Below, one piece after another: positions 22,397-32,065 of a stretch of DNA of 64,000 nucleotides. The notes beneath the pieces were generated by a model. The model was not told the origin of the DNA, made no database searches, and worked only from the letters and a program-made list of their open reading frames with translations. The number at the start of each line of letters is the position of its first letter. Positions within the stretch are counted from its first letter, which is position 1. Source of the stretch: Cavenderia fasciculata. Taxonomy: Eukaryota; Evosea; Eumycetozoa; Acytosteliales; Cavenderiaceae. The DNA is taken from NCBI RefSeq assembly GCF_000203815.1, contig NW_004457734.1, forward strand, positions 255,233 to 319,232, in the 5' to 3' direction. The position numbers were made by a program, and so were the translations under genes.

Positions 22397-22654
22397 GCAA
22401 TTAATAATAATGATAAATAAATAATAAATAATTCACAAACATAAAGAATACTTTTTTTACTTATTTTTTGACTTCCTCCATCTTTCACAAGATCGTGAGA
22501 AATAGAAAGAAATCGCGATATCTAAACGAATCATTCAAATGCACGTTTGCATTCGCTTAGTTTGTGAAATGGGCTCGGTTTTATGGTTATTAATCATCAT
22601 CTAATTAGACTTTCTATCTATACTACTATTTATATAAATATTCTACACATAAAT

Positions 22655-23276
22655 ATGACTAGTAATATTAGTACAGGTGTATCACCAAGATCAATCAAAC
22701 AACGTAGAGATATAATACTTGTAGTACACTATAATACGACAGTAACAGAGATTACATTCACCAATGTAGCTACATACGATCATCTAAGATACCATATCAT
22801 ATCAAATCCCGTACTGGCCAGAGTCATGCCTCAAAGAGGTGATATCATTCTCTTTGATAAACCATTAACTAAAATAGTATCTTATTATGATACCGCTCGA
22901 TATCCTTTACAAATGTTATCTCTTGTCACTCTTCATGATGGTGATCATATTTATGTTGAAGTTTCAGATCCACCACAACGTATGTAAATAATTATTAATT
23001 ATTAAATTAAATATATTTCCCTCCTTTCTAATTCCTTTATGATTTGTAGCAGTAATTGGTAAAGTTAGAATATTTTGGAATGATGAAGATAATGATGGTA
23101 AAAGTTCAAGAGTGGCCGCAGTGTTTGAAGAAAATGTAACCGATCAAAAGATCAAAGAAGTACTTAAATTGACACGACTGGCAATTAAATGTAGAAATGA
23201 CCAAAATAATGTATATATGATATCACCTTATCGTGCTGGTGATTATACTATTATGATGCATGAAAAAGAGAAATAG
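22655..23276 (+). CDS. Unknown protein, possible ubiquitin-like/beta-grasp fold
   Basis: Exons are 22655-22979 and 23050-23276 and encode 183 residues. The ATG at 22655 was chosen because the upstream in-frame stretch has untranslated-leader composition. I do not recognise the family. The first part (RRDIILVVHYNTTVTEITFT, then YDHLRYHIISNP, then DGDHIYVEV) alternates strands and one helix like a beta-grasp domain. The second part (VIGKVRIFWNDEDNDGK, VTDQKIKEVLKLT, IKCRNDQNNVYMI, GDYTIMMHEKEK) repeats a similar strand-helix-strand order, so the protein may be two related domains. No catalytic motif, signal peptide or membrane segment is seen. Confidence 0.6.
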
Positions 23277-23415
23277 GAATAGAAAATAGTTCCCATGGAA
23301 GCATGGTATAAATTAAGTACAACAATGAACGGAATGATCTATCTAGCTTGGAGCGAGTTAAACATTCAAAACAACTTTGGTTAGGTGGCTGGAGAGATCC
23401 TTACCTATTCACACC

Positions 23416-23418
<3 letters not shown>

Positions 23419-23451
<33 letters not shown>
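23419..23451 (+). repeat. (AG)n microsatellite
   Basis: An uninterrupted run of about sixteen AG units in the spacer after the unknown gene. Confidence 0.95.
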
Positions 23452-23453
<2 letters not shown>

Positions 23454-23566
23454 AAAATAATAAGTATTAGTTAACACTTGTTATACCTCTATTATAATAT
23501 TCAGAATAAAGATTTACTTTGTGAATGGAATATATATCCATATTCATAACCTATAATATTGTTGTA

Positions 23567-23639
23567 AGCATTTTGTTTGATTTTAGAAAAGGATGATCAA
23601 TTCATTTTGATTTCAATCAAGAAAATCAAACAAAATGCT
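23567..23639. repeat. Perfect 18-bp inverted repeat, 37-base loop
   Basis: AGCATTTTGTTTGATTTT at 23567-23584 is the exact reverse complement of 23622-23639. The loop contains a second weak pairing (TTGATTTCAATCAA). The size fits a small-RNA precursor hairpin, a foldback element, or a transcript 3'-end structure. It is followed directly by the GC-richer block. Confidence 0.8.
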
Positions 23640-23984
23640 GTACATGAGATTGAAAGGTGAAAAGGTTTACAAACCAAGGTTAACGAACCTGGTAAGGGGA
23701 ATCTTGGATGTTGATGCTAGAAAACAGACTGAATAGCGCTGCGTCGTCTGTCTTTAAGTAGATATGATTCTTTTATAGAAACTATTTCATCTTTTTGGTC
23801 GTGTCAGATTAATAGTGATAATTATAATATAATTAATGGATAGGTAGCTAAATAAAATAATGAGTGTGTTTTTTAATTGGATTTAAGTTGATCATCCAAA
23901 AAAAAAATTGTTGTCAATAAAAAAAAAAAAAAAAAAATTATTATTTATTAATTTAGAAAAACAGATAAAGAAAGAGATAGATAG

Positions 23985-25451
23985 ATGTCTAATAAGAATA
24001 ATAATAATAGTAGAGGAGCAGGTGACGGATCAAACTCATTGTTGACCAAAGAACAACAGGAACTAGTCAAACCATGGGGAGACTTTACCAACTTTATGGC
24101 ATCACATGGTGTCAAACCGTGGCAGTTTGATGAAGCTATAGAGTTGTTAGAGTACTACAAAAGACAAGATCAGGAGGAAGAATCGGATGACGAAGAGGAC
24201 TATCAAGAGGCAGATGGTGACTTTGGTCATCTTTCACACATGTTTGACAAAAAGGATAGAGCAATGATCAAAGAGTCTTGGGGAAGTGTCCCAAACTTTT
24301 TCTTATCATATAATATCAAACCATGGGATGTAGAGGAAGCAATCGATTTCTGGGAGTCTTTTAAAGAGAATCTAGAGAATCTACAGAATCAAGAAGATGA
24401 TGATGAAGACGACAATAATGTTTACAACAATCAGCAGCAGCAACAACAACAACAACAACAACAACAACAAGATGATGATGATGAAGAGGATTATGAAGAA
24501 CAAGATGGTGATTTTAGTCATTTATCATTTATATTTGATAAACAGGATAGAGCAATGATCAACAAGTCCTATGGAAGTGTTCCAAACTTTTTCATTACAA
24601 ATGGTATCAAACCATGGGAAGTAGAGGATGCTATCAGTTTCTGGGATGAGTTCCAACAACGTATTTACGGGTACACCAAGAACAACAAAAAGAAGAATAC
24701 TCCATCTGTTAAATCAGAGGTTCAGCCTAAATTTAACAACAATCAAAATAATAACCAAAATAACAATCAAATTAATTATAATAATAATAATCAAATTAAT
24801 CCTAATTATAATCCTAATTATAACAATAATCAAATTAATTATAATAATAATATTAATCCAAATTATAACAATAATCTAAATAATAATAATTATAGCAATA
24901 TTAATCCTAATTATAACCCTAATTATAACAATAATAATAATCAAAATAATAATAACTATAATAATTATAGCAATAATAACATCGCACCAGTTAAATCAGA
25001 GGTGGAAAGTAATGAAAATAATGAAACCAATGTAAGAGGTGGATACAGAGGTAGAGGTGGAAGAGGTAGAGGTGAATACAGAGGTAGAGGTGGACATCAA
25101 AATAATTATAATAATAATAATATGTATAATAATGATCAAAATAATCAAAATAATGTTGACGTTACACCCGTTAAATCCGAGGTAGATGGTAATAATAATA
25201 ATGAAGCCACTGCCAGAGGTGGAAGAGGTGGAGGATACAGAGGTAGAGGCGGAGACCGTGGTGGAGACCGAGGTGGAAGAGGTAGAGGCGGAGACCGTGG
25301 TGGAAGAGGTGGTGATAGAGGTGGAAGTGGATACAGAGGAAGAGGTGGTGACAGAGGTGGAGAAAGAGGTAGAGGCAGAGGAGGTAGAGGTGGAGAAAGA
25401 GGTGGAGATCGTGGTGGAAGAGGTGGTCAACAAACCAACAACAATCCATAG
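23985..25451 (+). CDS. RGG-box protein with three PW repeat modules
   Basis: Intronless, 488 residues. Three copies of a ~30-residue module are spaced by acidic linkers: PWGDFTNFMASHGVKPW, SWGSVPNFFLSYNIKPWDV and SYGSVPNFFITNGIKPWEV, each followed by an EAI-type helix with aromatic residues. Copies 2 and 3 are preceded by DGDFxHLSxxFDKxDRAMI. A Gln run (about 24433-24468) and long Asn/Tyr runs follow. The C-terminal third is RGG/GGRGR-rich, the classic arginine-methylation and RNA-binding tail. The motif VKSEV occurs three times in the linkers. Together this suggests a nuclear or cytoplasmic RNA-binding protein prone to phase separation. The PW module itself is not one I can name. The next gene is a shorter paralogue in the same orientation. 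Confidence 0.8.
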   Translation: MSNKNNNNSRGAGDGSNSLLTKEQQELVKPWGDFTNFMASHGVKPWQFDEAIELLEYYKRQDQEEESDDEEDYQEADGDFGHLSHMFDKKDRAMIKESWGSVPNFFLSYNIKPWDVEEAIDFWESFKENLENLQNQEDDDEDDNNVYNNQQQQQQQQQQQQQDDDDEEDYEEQDGDFSHLSFIFDKQDRAMINKSYGSVPNFFITNGIKPWEVEDAISFWDEFQQRIYGYTKNNKKKNTPSVKSEVQPKFNNNQNNNQNNNQINYNNNNQINPNYNPNYNNNQINYNNNINPNYNNNLNNNNYSNINPNYNPNYNNNNNQNNNNYNNYSNNNIAPVKSEVESNENNETNVRGGYRGRGGRGRGEYRGRGGHQNNYNNNNMYNNDQNNQNNVDVTPVKSEVDGNNNNEATARGGRGGGYRGRGGDRGGDRGGRGRGGDRGGRGGDRGGSGYRGRGGDRGGERGRGRGGRGGERGGDRGGRGGQQTNNNP

Positions 25452-25788
25452 AAATATCTCTAAATTGGAAGAACCACTTATCAAATATCCAATATCCAAT
25501 AATCCAATAATCCAATATCCCCCAACAAAATATAATATAATATAATACTACGTAGAATAATTTTAAAATAAATATCAAAAATATTGTAAAACAACAACAA
25601 CAATGAATTGATTGATTTTGTTTGTAAACCACACACACCCAACAATAGTATTAATACAAAATCATGATTATAAATGTTGTTTGTTATTAATTAATTGTAT
25701 ATAGTATCTATAATAATAATAATTAAATAACAACAATTATACTAGATAGATATAGATTTAGATAGATATTTAATTTTTAATTAAATCG

Positions 25789-26442
25789 ATGCCAAAACAA
25801 TCAAAATACAATCAATATGACTATAAGAATCATCTTCCACCATCACCAGAGCCAGAACCAGATGACCACATCGCAGATGATGTCAAACATTATCTGGCCG
25901 AGGATTGGGGAGGTGATATGACCAGCTTCCAACTATCACATGGAATCAAACCTTGGGATGTCGATGCTTACACAAGATCATCTGATCTGGTTGACAAATA
26001 TAGAAAATTTGACAAGTCGATTCAAAAGAATAATAATAATAATAATAATAATAACTCTAGAAAGAATAACAACAGAGATAGTCCTGAACCAGTTTACAAA
26101 CAATCAGGTTATGCTATTGCAACTAGAATAGATGACAGTGATGATGACAACAACAACACCAAGGTATACAGAACAGGTTATCTTAGAGTTGTTCCTAAAG
26201 ATGATGACGATGACAACAATGGCAGAGGTGGTGGTGGTGGTGGTGGTGGTGTATACCGACATGGCAATAATAATAATAATTCAAGATCTAAAGGGCCATA
26301 TGACAGAGAAGGAGGTGGATATAGAGGTGGAAGAGGCGGTAGAGGTGGTGGTGGATATAGAGGTGGAAGAGGTGGTAGAGGTGGAGGTGGTGGATACAGA
26401 GGAGGAGGAGGAGGAGGAAGAGGAAGAGGAGGTTATAATTAA
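25789..26442 (+). CDS. RGG-box protein with one PW module
   Basis: Intronless, 217 residues. A single PW module is present (DWGGDMTSFQLSHGIKPWDV, residues about 43-62), followed by Asn runs, acidic patches and a C-terminal Gly/Arg-rich tail (GGYRGGRGGRGGGGYRGG). It shares the module and tail with the preceding gene, 337 bases upstream, so the two are tandem paralogues of different module number. An RNA-associated role is likely from the RGG tail; there is no RRM or KH domain. The 337-base spacer between them is AT-rich without other signals. Confidence 0.8.
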   Translation: MPKQSKYNQYDYKNHLPPSPEPEPDDHIADDVKHYLAEDWGGDMTSFQLSHGIKPWDVDAYTRSSDLVDKYRKFDKSIQKNNNNNNNNNSRKNNNRDSPEPVYKQSGYAIATRIDDSDDDNNNTKVYRTGYLRVVPKDDDDDNNGRGGGGGGGGVYRHGNNNNNSRSKGPYDREGGGYRGGRGGRGGGGYRGGRGGRGGGGGYRGGGGGGRGRGGYN

Positions 26443-26536
26443 ATCAATCCTATTCAATCCATTGTATTATTCTTGTGTCAAAGTTCTTTTCTTCTTTAAA
26501 TAAATAAACCCAATTTATTATAATTATTATTATTAT

Positions 26537-27740
26537 TTATTCTATTGATTTAGTTGTTAAACTGTCTGTAGTAGTATTTTCGTCTTTTCCATTATTTGTA
26601 TTAGTATTTGATTCTATTTCTATTTCTTTTTCCTTATTATTAATATTATTACTATCTTGTTCTTCTCCATCTTGACCACTTTGATCTTCACCTTCTTCAC
26701 CATCTTCTTCACCTTCCTTTGCTACCTTTCTAGATGGAATAACTTCTTCAAATGATTTCTTCCAATCATTATTTACAGTTTGTTTTAATAAAATATCAAA
26801 TACTATAAATAAACAAATAATTAATTAATATATTATATTCTCTTTTTGTTTTGTTTGAATATAATAGATTATAGTTACCATGATTAACAGCCAAAACCTT
26901 TCTTGAAGATAATTGAATAAATTCAGAGATTGGTAATTGAGCAGTTTCTATACCTTGTTCCAAGGCAGTGTTATAAGTTAGACCTTTATAACGATTGTGA
27001 TCTACGAGAGCACCGATAATATATTTCTTGGTTGGATCTAATTCCTTGATGATGTTTGGTGATTCGGCGGTGAGATAGACCAATTCTTCTTTTTTGTATA
27101 GATCCATGTAACTTTGTTCGTGTCGACCAACCTTCCAATTAATGTATCCTTGCAATGCTTCAAAAGATTCTTTGACGGGTCCCGTGAACGAACAAAAGTC
27201 CATAAAGAGTGGTCGTTCCAATCTAAGTGTATTACCATAGGCAAAGGATATTTGAGTGATAAGACTCTTGATTTCACGTTGTCCCATCAAAGAGGCATGT
27301 TGAAAGTCAAATATGATGTTGCCCCACCAATCAATTTCAGATGGGTCTCTTTTTTTTTGCATCTTTACTCTATTCAACTCTAATCTCTCTTCTGATGACA
27401 TTGATTGTTTCTTTCTCTTTCTCTTTTCTTTTGTCTTTTCTCTTTCATGTGCTTTCTTTAAATCTTTGACTGCATTCCATCTTTCTTGTCTTACTTGTTT
27501 CTTTTTTTGACTCTTTGTTAATTCGACTACAACTGCAACTCCCTCTACTCCTTCGGTTGTTGTAGATGTTGTAGATGTTGTAACTGTTGTATCACCATCA
27601 GTAGTATTATTTGTTTCTGTATTTGTTGTTGTTTGTTGTTCTAGTACTGGATTTGTCTTTTCTTGAGTATCAACAACAGCAACAGCAGTAGCAGCAGCAG
27701 CAGAAGTAGCTGTAACGACAATGTTATTATCTGTATTCAT
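26537..27740 (-). CDS. trm10: tRNA (guanine-9-N1)-methyltransferase, TRM10 family
   Basis: Exons are 27740-26879 and 26802-26537 and encode 375 residues. The enzyme methylates N1 of G9 in tRNAs with S-adenosylmethionine. The SPOUT domain signature is clear: IIFDFQHASLM, YIIGALVDHNRYKGLT, IETAQLPISEF, LSSRKVLAVNHV and DWKKSFEEVIPSRK. A Lys/Arg-rich segment (KKQVRQERWNAVKDLKKAHE) before the domain is typical of TRM10 and binds tRNA. The N-terminal ~80 residues are Thr/Val low complexity, and the C-terminal tail is acidic and Asn-rich. The catalytic Asp of the DHNRYKG loop is present. It is closest in pattern to the cytosolic TRMT10A/B type, as there is no mitochondrial presequence. Confidence 0.92.
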
Positions 27741-27930
27741 TGTTGATTAATATTTGATGTTGTTTGATTAATGACAAAATAAACATTAAAAAGTCGGTCG
27801 GTCGTTTTCGCAAAGGGAAATTAAAATTAATATGGGTAATTCTTTTTTTAGACCTCATGATGATAGGATGTCAGATTTGATTGCCTATTACAAAATTAAT
27901 AATAAATATTATTATTAATTATTTCTCTAT

Positions 27931-30162
27931 TTATTCACCATGATTCATGTTATTATTGTTATTATTATTATTATTATTTGGATTATGTTGTTGTTGTTGT
28001 TGATCTGGTGATAATATATTTGAATTTAAACCATTATGACTTGTATTCCAAAGATGAGAGGAAGGTGCATTTGGATCCCAATAATTTAAAATGTCCATGT
28101 TTGTATCCCAACTATTTAAATTAGCAAGATTGTCACTGTCAATTGTAAAGTCTGGATAATTATTGGTATGTTGATAATCTGTAGTCATACCAGTATTGTT
28201 ATTATTATTATTATTATTATTATTGTTATTATTATTATTATTGTTGTTGTTATTATTGTTGTTGGAGATATTATTTGGTAGATTATATGGGTTGACTGAA
28301 ATGGTTGAATTTGGTGCTGTAGAGGTGGAGGTGTTGGTGTTGTTGGTGGATGGATGTTGAGGAGGAGTGGATGGTAAATCTGAAATAATTGGTGTTACTC
28401 TATTATATGCACTCGTACTAGTGGTACTTGTACTTGCACTTGAATCATTCAACATACTAGATGGCGTATTTGTAGTGGTGGGTGTTGGAGGTGCTTCTTC
28501 AATCCTAGCGCCTTGATATTGATGATGTGGGAATGCAAATGTATTATATTGATTATTATTATTATTATTATTATTACTAGTATTATTAAAATTGGTTCCG
28601 TTATTATTATTTTGATGAATATTACCATTTATAGGAGTAGTTGGTGGAGTTGAATCATCCATTGAAGTAATGATTGTATTCTTTGTATTTATATTATGAT
28701 TATTACTATTATTATTATTATTAATATTATTATTACTAGTATTAGTGTCATTACTAGAATGAGTCAATCTAAATCTATTGACGGGGAGACCGCCTCCCCC
28801 ATGTGTAAAGAATTCTTTTGGTACAATATCCGGGCTCATCAATCTAATTGCTACAACATCGCATATTGGTCTACCTTCTGAATCGAAAATAAAAGTATGT
28901 GTATCCAATGTACTGAATACTGATCCATTCTAAAAAAAAACAAAATATATTAATATTATATAATCATATTCATAACTTTAGTACTTACTCTTTGTTTATA
29001 CAATTGTGTCATTTCAACAATATTACCATGGTTTCTTTGATTAAATATATTCATGGTATTTTCAATTAAATTTGGATGTATAATTTGAGTCCATGGAACT
29101 CCAATGATTTCATTCTACAATAAAACATAAATTAATTAATTAATATTCTTTTTTCTTTTCTTTACTTTTTTAACATACCAAACCATAACCTAATAATTTA
29201 CAGAAATTTTTAGAAGCATTTACAACAGTTGGAGGGTTTTTGGAGAGATCAAAAATAATAAATATATTTTGAGTAGAGTTGTAATAATCGACCATATCCT
29301 TTATGCTTCTTGGATACGATAGGGCATTGTCAATAAATGGTGAAGATGTTGGATTGGTTGGTGTAGGATCGACATTGTACAAGTCTGCCGGCAAATTGTT
29401 GGGTTGAGCCAGCGTCAACAAACTAAGTTTGGATACCAACGATTCGTTGATTACCTCTAATTTCTCATTCTTTTCTTTGAGTGATGACAGCTCATCAAAT
29501 ATCTTTCTTTGTCCTTCTTTAATATCTCTTAATTCATTTACCAAAAAAGAAAATGCATCCGATCCATAATTATTAAATAAATTGTTATTCTAAAAAAATA
29601 TAAATATAAATTAGTTGGTTAGTTTCATTCTTTAATAAATGTATTACATAATGAATGATGTTCATTATCTTACATTTTGATGTTTAATTAAATCTGTACT
29701 ACTTGTAAATTTAAATGGTTGTTGTGGTTGTTGTTGTTGTTGTTGTTGTCCTATTTGTTGTGATTGTGGTTGTTGCTGTGGAGATGTAAATGATGTTTTA
29801 TGACCAATACTACTATTATTATTATTATTATTCAAGAATGGGTTATTACCAACAGTACTACTAGTATGAGTATTATGAGATTGTCTTGCTACTTTGGTGG
29901 TTGTAGAAGATGATGATGACGTAGAGTTGTTGTTGTTGTTTATCGAAGGAAATGCAACTGGTGGTGCTGAAAGAGATGTACTAGGAGATGAAGAGGAAGA
30001 AGAAGAAGTAGATTTCAATCTTTCAGTGTAGAAACACATTTGAGGAGTTCCTTTTAGAGCACAGTTACCGCATGGTGTCTGTTCATCACATTCAAGGTGT
30101 TCCTTTTGACAAAGAAAACACGATCTGTCCGGCGTCTTCCTCTTTGGCATACGGGAGCTCAT
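27931..30162 (-). CDS. Zn2Cys6-type regulator with PAS-like domain
   Basis: Exons are 30162-29674, 29589-29179, 29114-28989 and 28929-27931, all phase 0, 674 residues. Residues 15-43 form a fungal-type binuclear zinc cluster (CFLCQKEHLECDEQTPCGNC, then C43) with the spacing CX2CX6CX5CX2CX8C, preceded by the basic patch PKRKTPDR. After Ser/Asn/Gln runs come a coiled coil (KIFDELSSLKEKNEKLEVIN) and a PAS-like fold spanning exons 2-4 (FIIFDLSKNPPTVVNASKNF, CKLLGYGL, IIGVPWTQIIHP, HTFIFDSEGRPICDV). The tail is Asn-rich. Zn2Cys6 plus PAS is the layout of fungal regulators of the ERT1/AcuK type that control gluconeogenesis, but the ligand and targets here are unknown. It is expected to act as a nuclear DNA-binding protein. 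Confidence 0.82.
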
Positions 30163-30519
30163 TGTTGTAGGGGTCGGTTGTTGGTATATTATAATATGTC
30201 TATGTCTCTTTTACTATGACTAATACTGTTATACTATATAATGATAGATAGAATGAATATGTTATCTATCTTTGTTAAAATTAAAGTTATTTTTGCTTGT
30301 CTTCGTTTGGATGATTTTTTTGATTTTTATTTATTTTTTTTGTGCATCGTCGACATGTGAGTGTTTTGGGGAAGTTCATTTTATTTTTATTATTATTCCT
30401 TTTTTGAAATAATTTGATTTCTAGAAAATGGTTTTAAATTTATAATAATCATTTATCATTTTATATTTCATTTATTTGTATTTTAATATTTCTTTTTTAA
30501 TTATCTTTTTTTTAAAAAG
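30163..30519. promoter_or_regulatory. Divergent spacer
   Basis: Very AT-rich DNA with T runs between the Zn2Cys6 gene (minus) and the F-box-like gene (plus). A poly-T/A stretch abuts the ATG at 30520. No other element is seen. Confidence 0.4.
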
Positions 30520-31422
30520 ATGGAAAGAATAGAGTCGATTTTAATCATTATAGATATTATATTAAAATGTGTAGGTGGTGATAGATATTTGTTATCATTC
30601 CCTTACATGTTGGTTTGCAAGAAATGGTATCAAATATTTCAAAGTGATGAATTTTGGAGAAGTCTATGTTTGGCGAGATGGACAAGTTTATCATTACTAG
30701 AAGATGATTTTCAAATCAGTACTTTTGAAGATAATGCCAACAGTGACAATAAATCAAGTAAAAATCAAAATCCGGATGACGATGACAAAGAACCCTTGGG
30801 ATCTTATTCGCATACAACTTTTAAATATCGTCGCATCAAGGTCAAATGTTGGAAAGATCTTTTCAAATCAAGATTCAATAGGACTCTTCATCTAAGATTT
30901 CTCAACACTAGATTTATACCAAAATACCTGGAATATGTAAAAAACATTGAAGAAAGTTTAGTGCATCCAATAGGAATGGTAAAGAAAATGGAATCATTGG
31001 ATGAAACATCTTTGGATGACTTTCGAAAGGACAACGATATAGAATCATTATTTCTTTTAGAGTCTGTTGTCTATTACTCTATTTACGTGAGAATTGTAGA
31101 TACCAAACATTACTATGCTAGCTATTTGACGATTTCTGGAAGTTTAATGTCCTATACCGGAAAGAAAATTGAATTTCTATTAGACTTTTCATCAGACGAA
31201 GGTTCAGATATTTCTATTGGATCAATTAGAAAATCTGATTTTAGAGCCGCTCTTCCCGATCATTTTTGGGAATCAGTTCAACAACATATTCAATCTAAAT
31301 CAATGTCTATTGATGATCTCAAATATCTATTTGAAAAAATACTTTTACCTCGAGACGACATGGATATTGGCATTAAAATATTTCATGCTCCAAACAAATA
31401 CATAAAAGTAAAACGAAGATAA
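30520..31422 (+). CDS. F-box-like protein, intact copy at the left border of the ankyrin array
   Basis: Intronless, 300 residues. The N-terminus has an F-box-like helix set: ILKCVGGDRYLLSFPYMLVC, then KKWYQIFQSDEFWRSLCLARW, where the VCKKW and EFWR blocks match the second half of F-boxes. Next is a variable acidic insert, then the conserved blocks KVKCWKDLFKSRFNRTLHLR, GMVKKMESLDE, ESLFLLESVVY and FWESVQQHIQSK. The C-terminal domain is not one I recognise. F-box proteins usually hand substrates to SCF ubiquitin ligases through Skp1; that role is inference here. A decayed copy follows at 31596 and a frameshifted one at 42341, so this family brackets the ankyrin array. Confidence 0.7.
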   Translation: MERIESILIIIDIILKCVGGDRYLLSFPYMLVCKKWYQIFQSDEFWRSLCLARWTSLSLLEDDFQISTFEDNANSDNKSSKNQNPDDDDKEPLGSYSHTTFKYRRIKVKCWKDLFKSRFNRTLHLRFLNTRFIPKYLEYVKNIEESLVHPIGMVKKMESLDETSLDDFRKDNDIESLFLLESVVYYSIYVRIVDTKHYYASYLTISGSLMSYTGKKIEFLLDFSSDEGSDISIGSIRKSDFRAALPDHFWESVQQHIQSKSMSIDDLKYLFEKILLPRDDMDIGIKIFHAPNKYIKVKRR

Positions 31423-31595
31423 ATAATTATATAATGAAGACGAGGTAGTGGGGAATCTATAAAGTTTAGAGAAATTACTCATTAACATAATAAAAAATAA
31501 AAAATAGGTTGCAAACTCTCAACTACTATTTGATTTCAATAGTTTCAAGTTTAAATTTTAACAACAACAACAACAAATAATATTATTTTTAAAAA

Positions 31596-31915
31596 ATGGA
31601 TAGACTAGAGATACCAAAAATAATAATTAAAGAAATATTAGTATTTTGTGTAGGTGGTGAAAGATTCTTGTTATCATTCCCTTTTTTATTTGTTTGTAAG
31701 AAATGGAATCAAATATTTAAAAGGGACGAATTTTGGAGACGATTTATTTGTCTAGATGGATAAACCATTGTGATCACCAAAGTTGGAAAGATCATTTCCA
31801 AATCAGATTCAAAAGATCTCTTCAAATTGAGTCTAGAATAAATGGTCATGTAGACAATGAAGGGGAAAGTACTCTGCACGTTGAACTATTAGAATCTGGC
31901 AATGGCTGTATTTAA
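31596..31915 (+). pseudogene. Truncated F-box-like copy
   Basis: The start is MDRLEIPKIIIKEILVFCVG, then FVCKKWNQIFKRDEFWRRFI, and the frame closes at the TAA in CTAGATGGATAA. The neighbouring frame continues with pieces of the family (SWKDHFQIRFKRSLQIESRI). A frameshift therefore lies close after EFWR, and the acidic insert and most of the C-terminal domain are missing. It is a decayed duplicate of the gene at 30520. Confidence 0.8.
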
Positions 31916-32065
31916 TGGAAAGAAAATAACCTTTAATTTTAACTTTCAAAGGGATCAAGAAAAATCATTTGCTCTTGCCTGTGAATATCAATACTTGCAA
32001 AAAATTTTTCATATTTTTCAGAGTACCAAAAAAAGCACATCAAACTTATAATTGTATCATTAATA

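Larger units (their letters stand above)
23277..23984. other. Intergenic spacer with microsatellite, foldback and structured block
   Basis: The spacer holds an AG microsatellite (23419-23451), an 18-bp foldback (23567-23639), then a GC-richer block (about 23640-23755) with the stem ACAGAC/GTCTGT at 23724-23729 and 23746-23751. A long A run precedes the next start. No protein-coding signal is seen. Confidence 0.45.
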
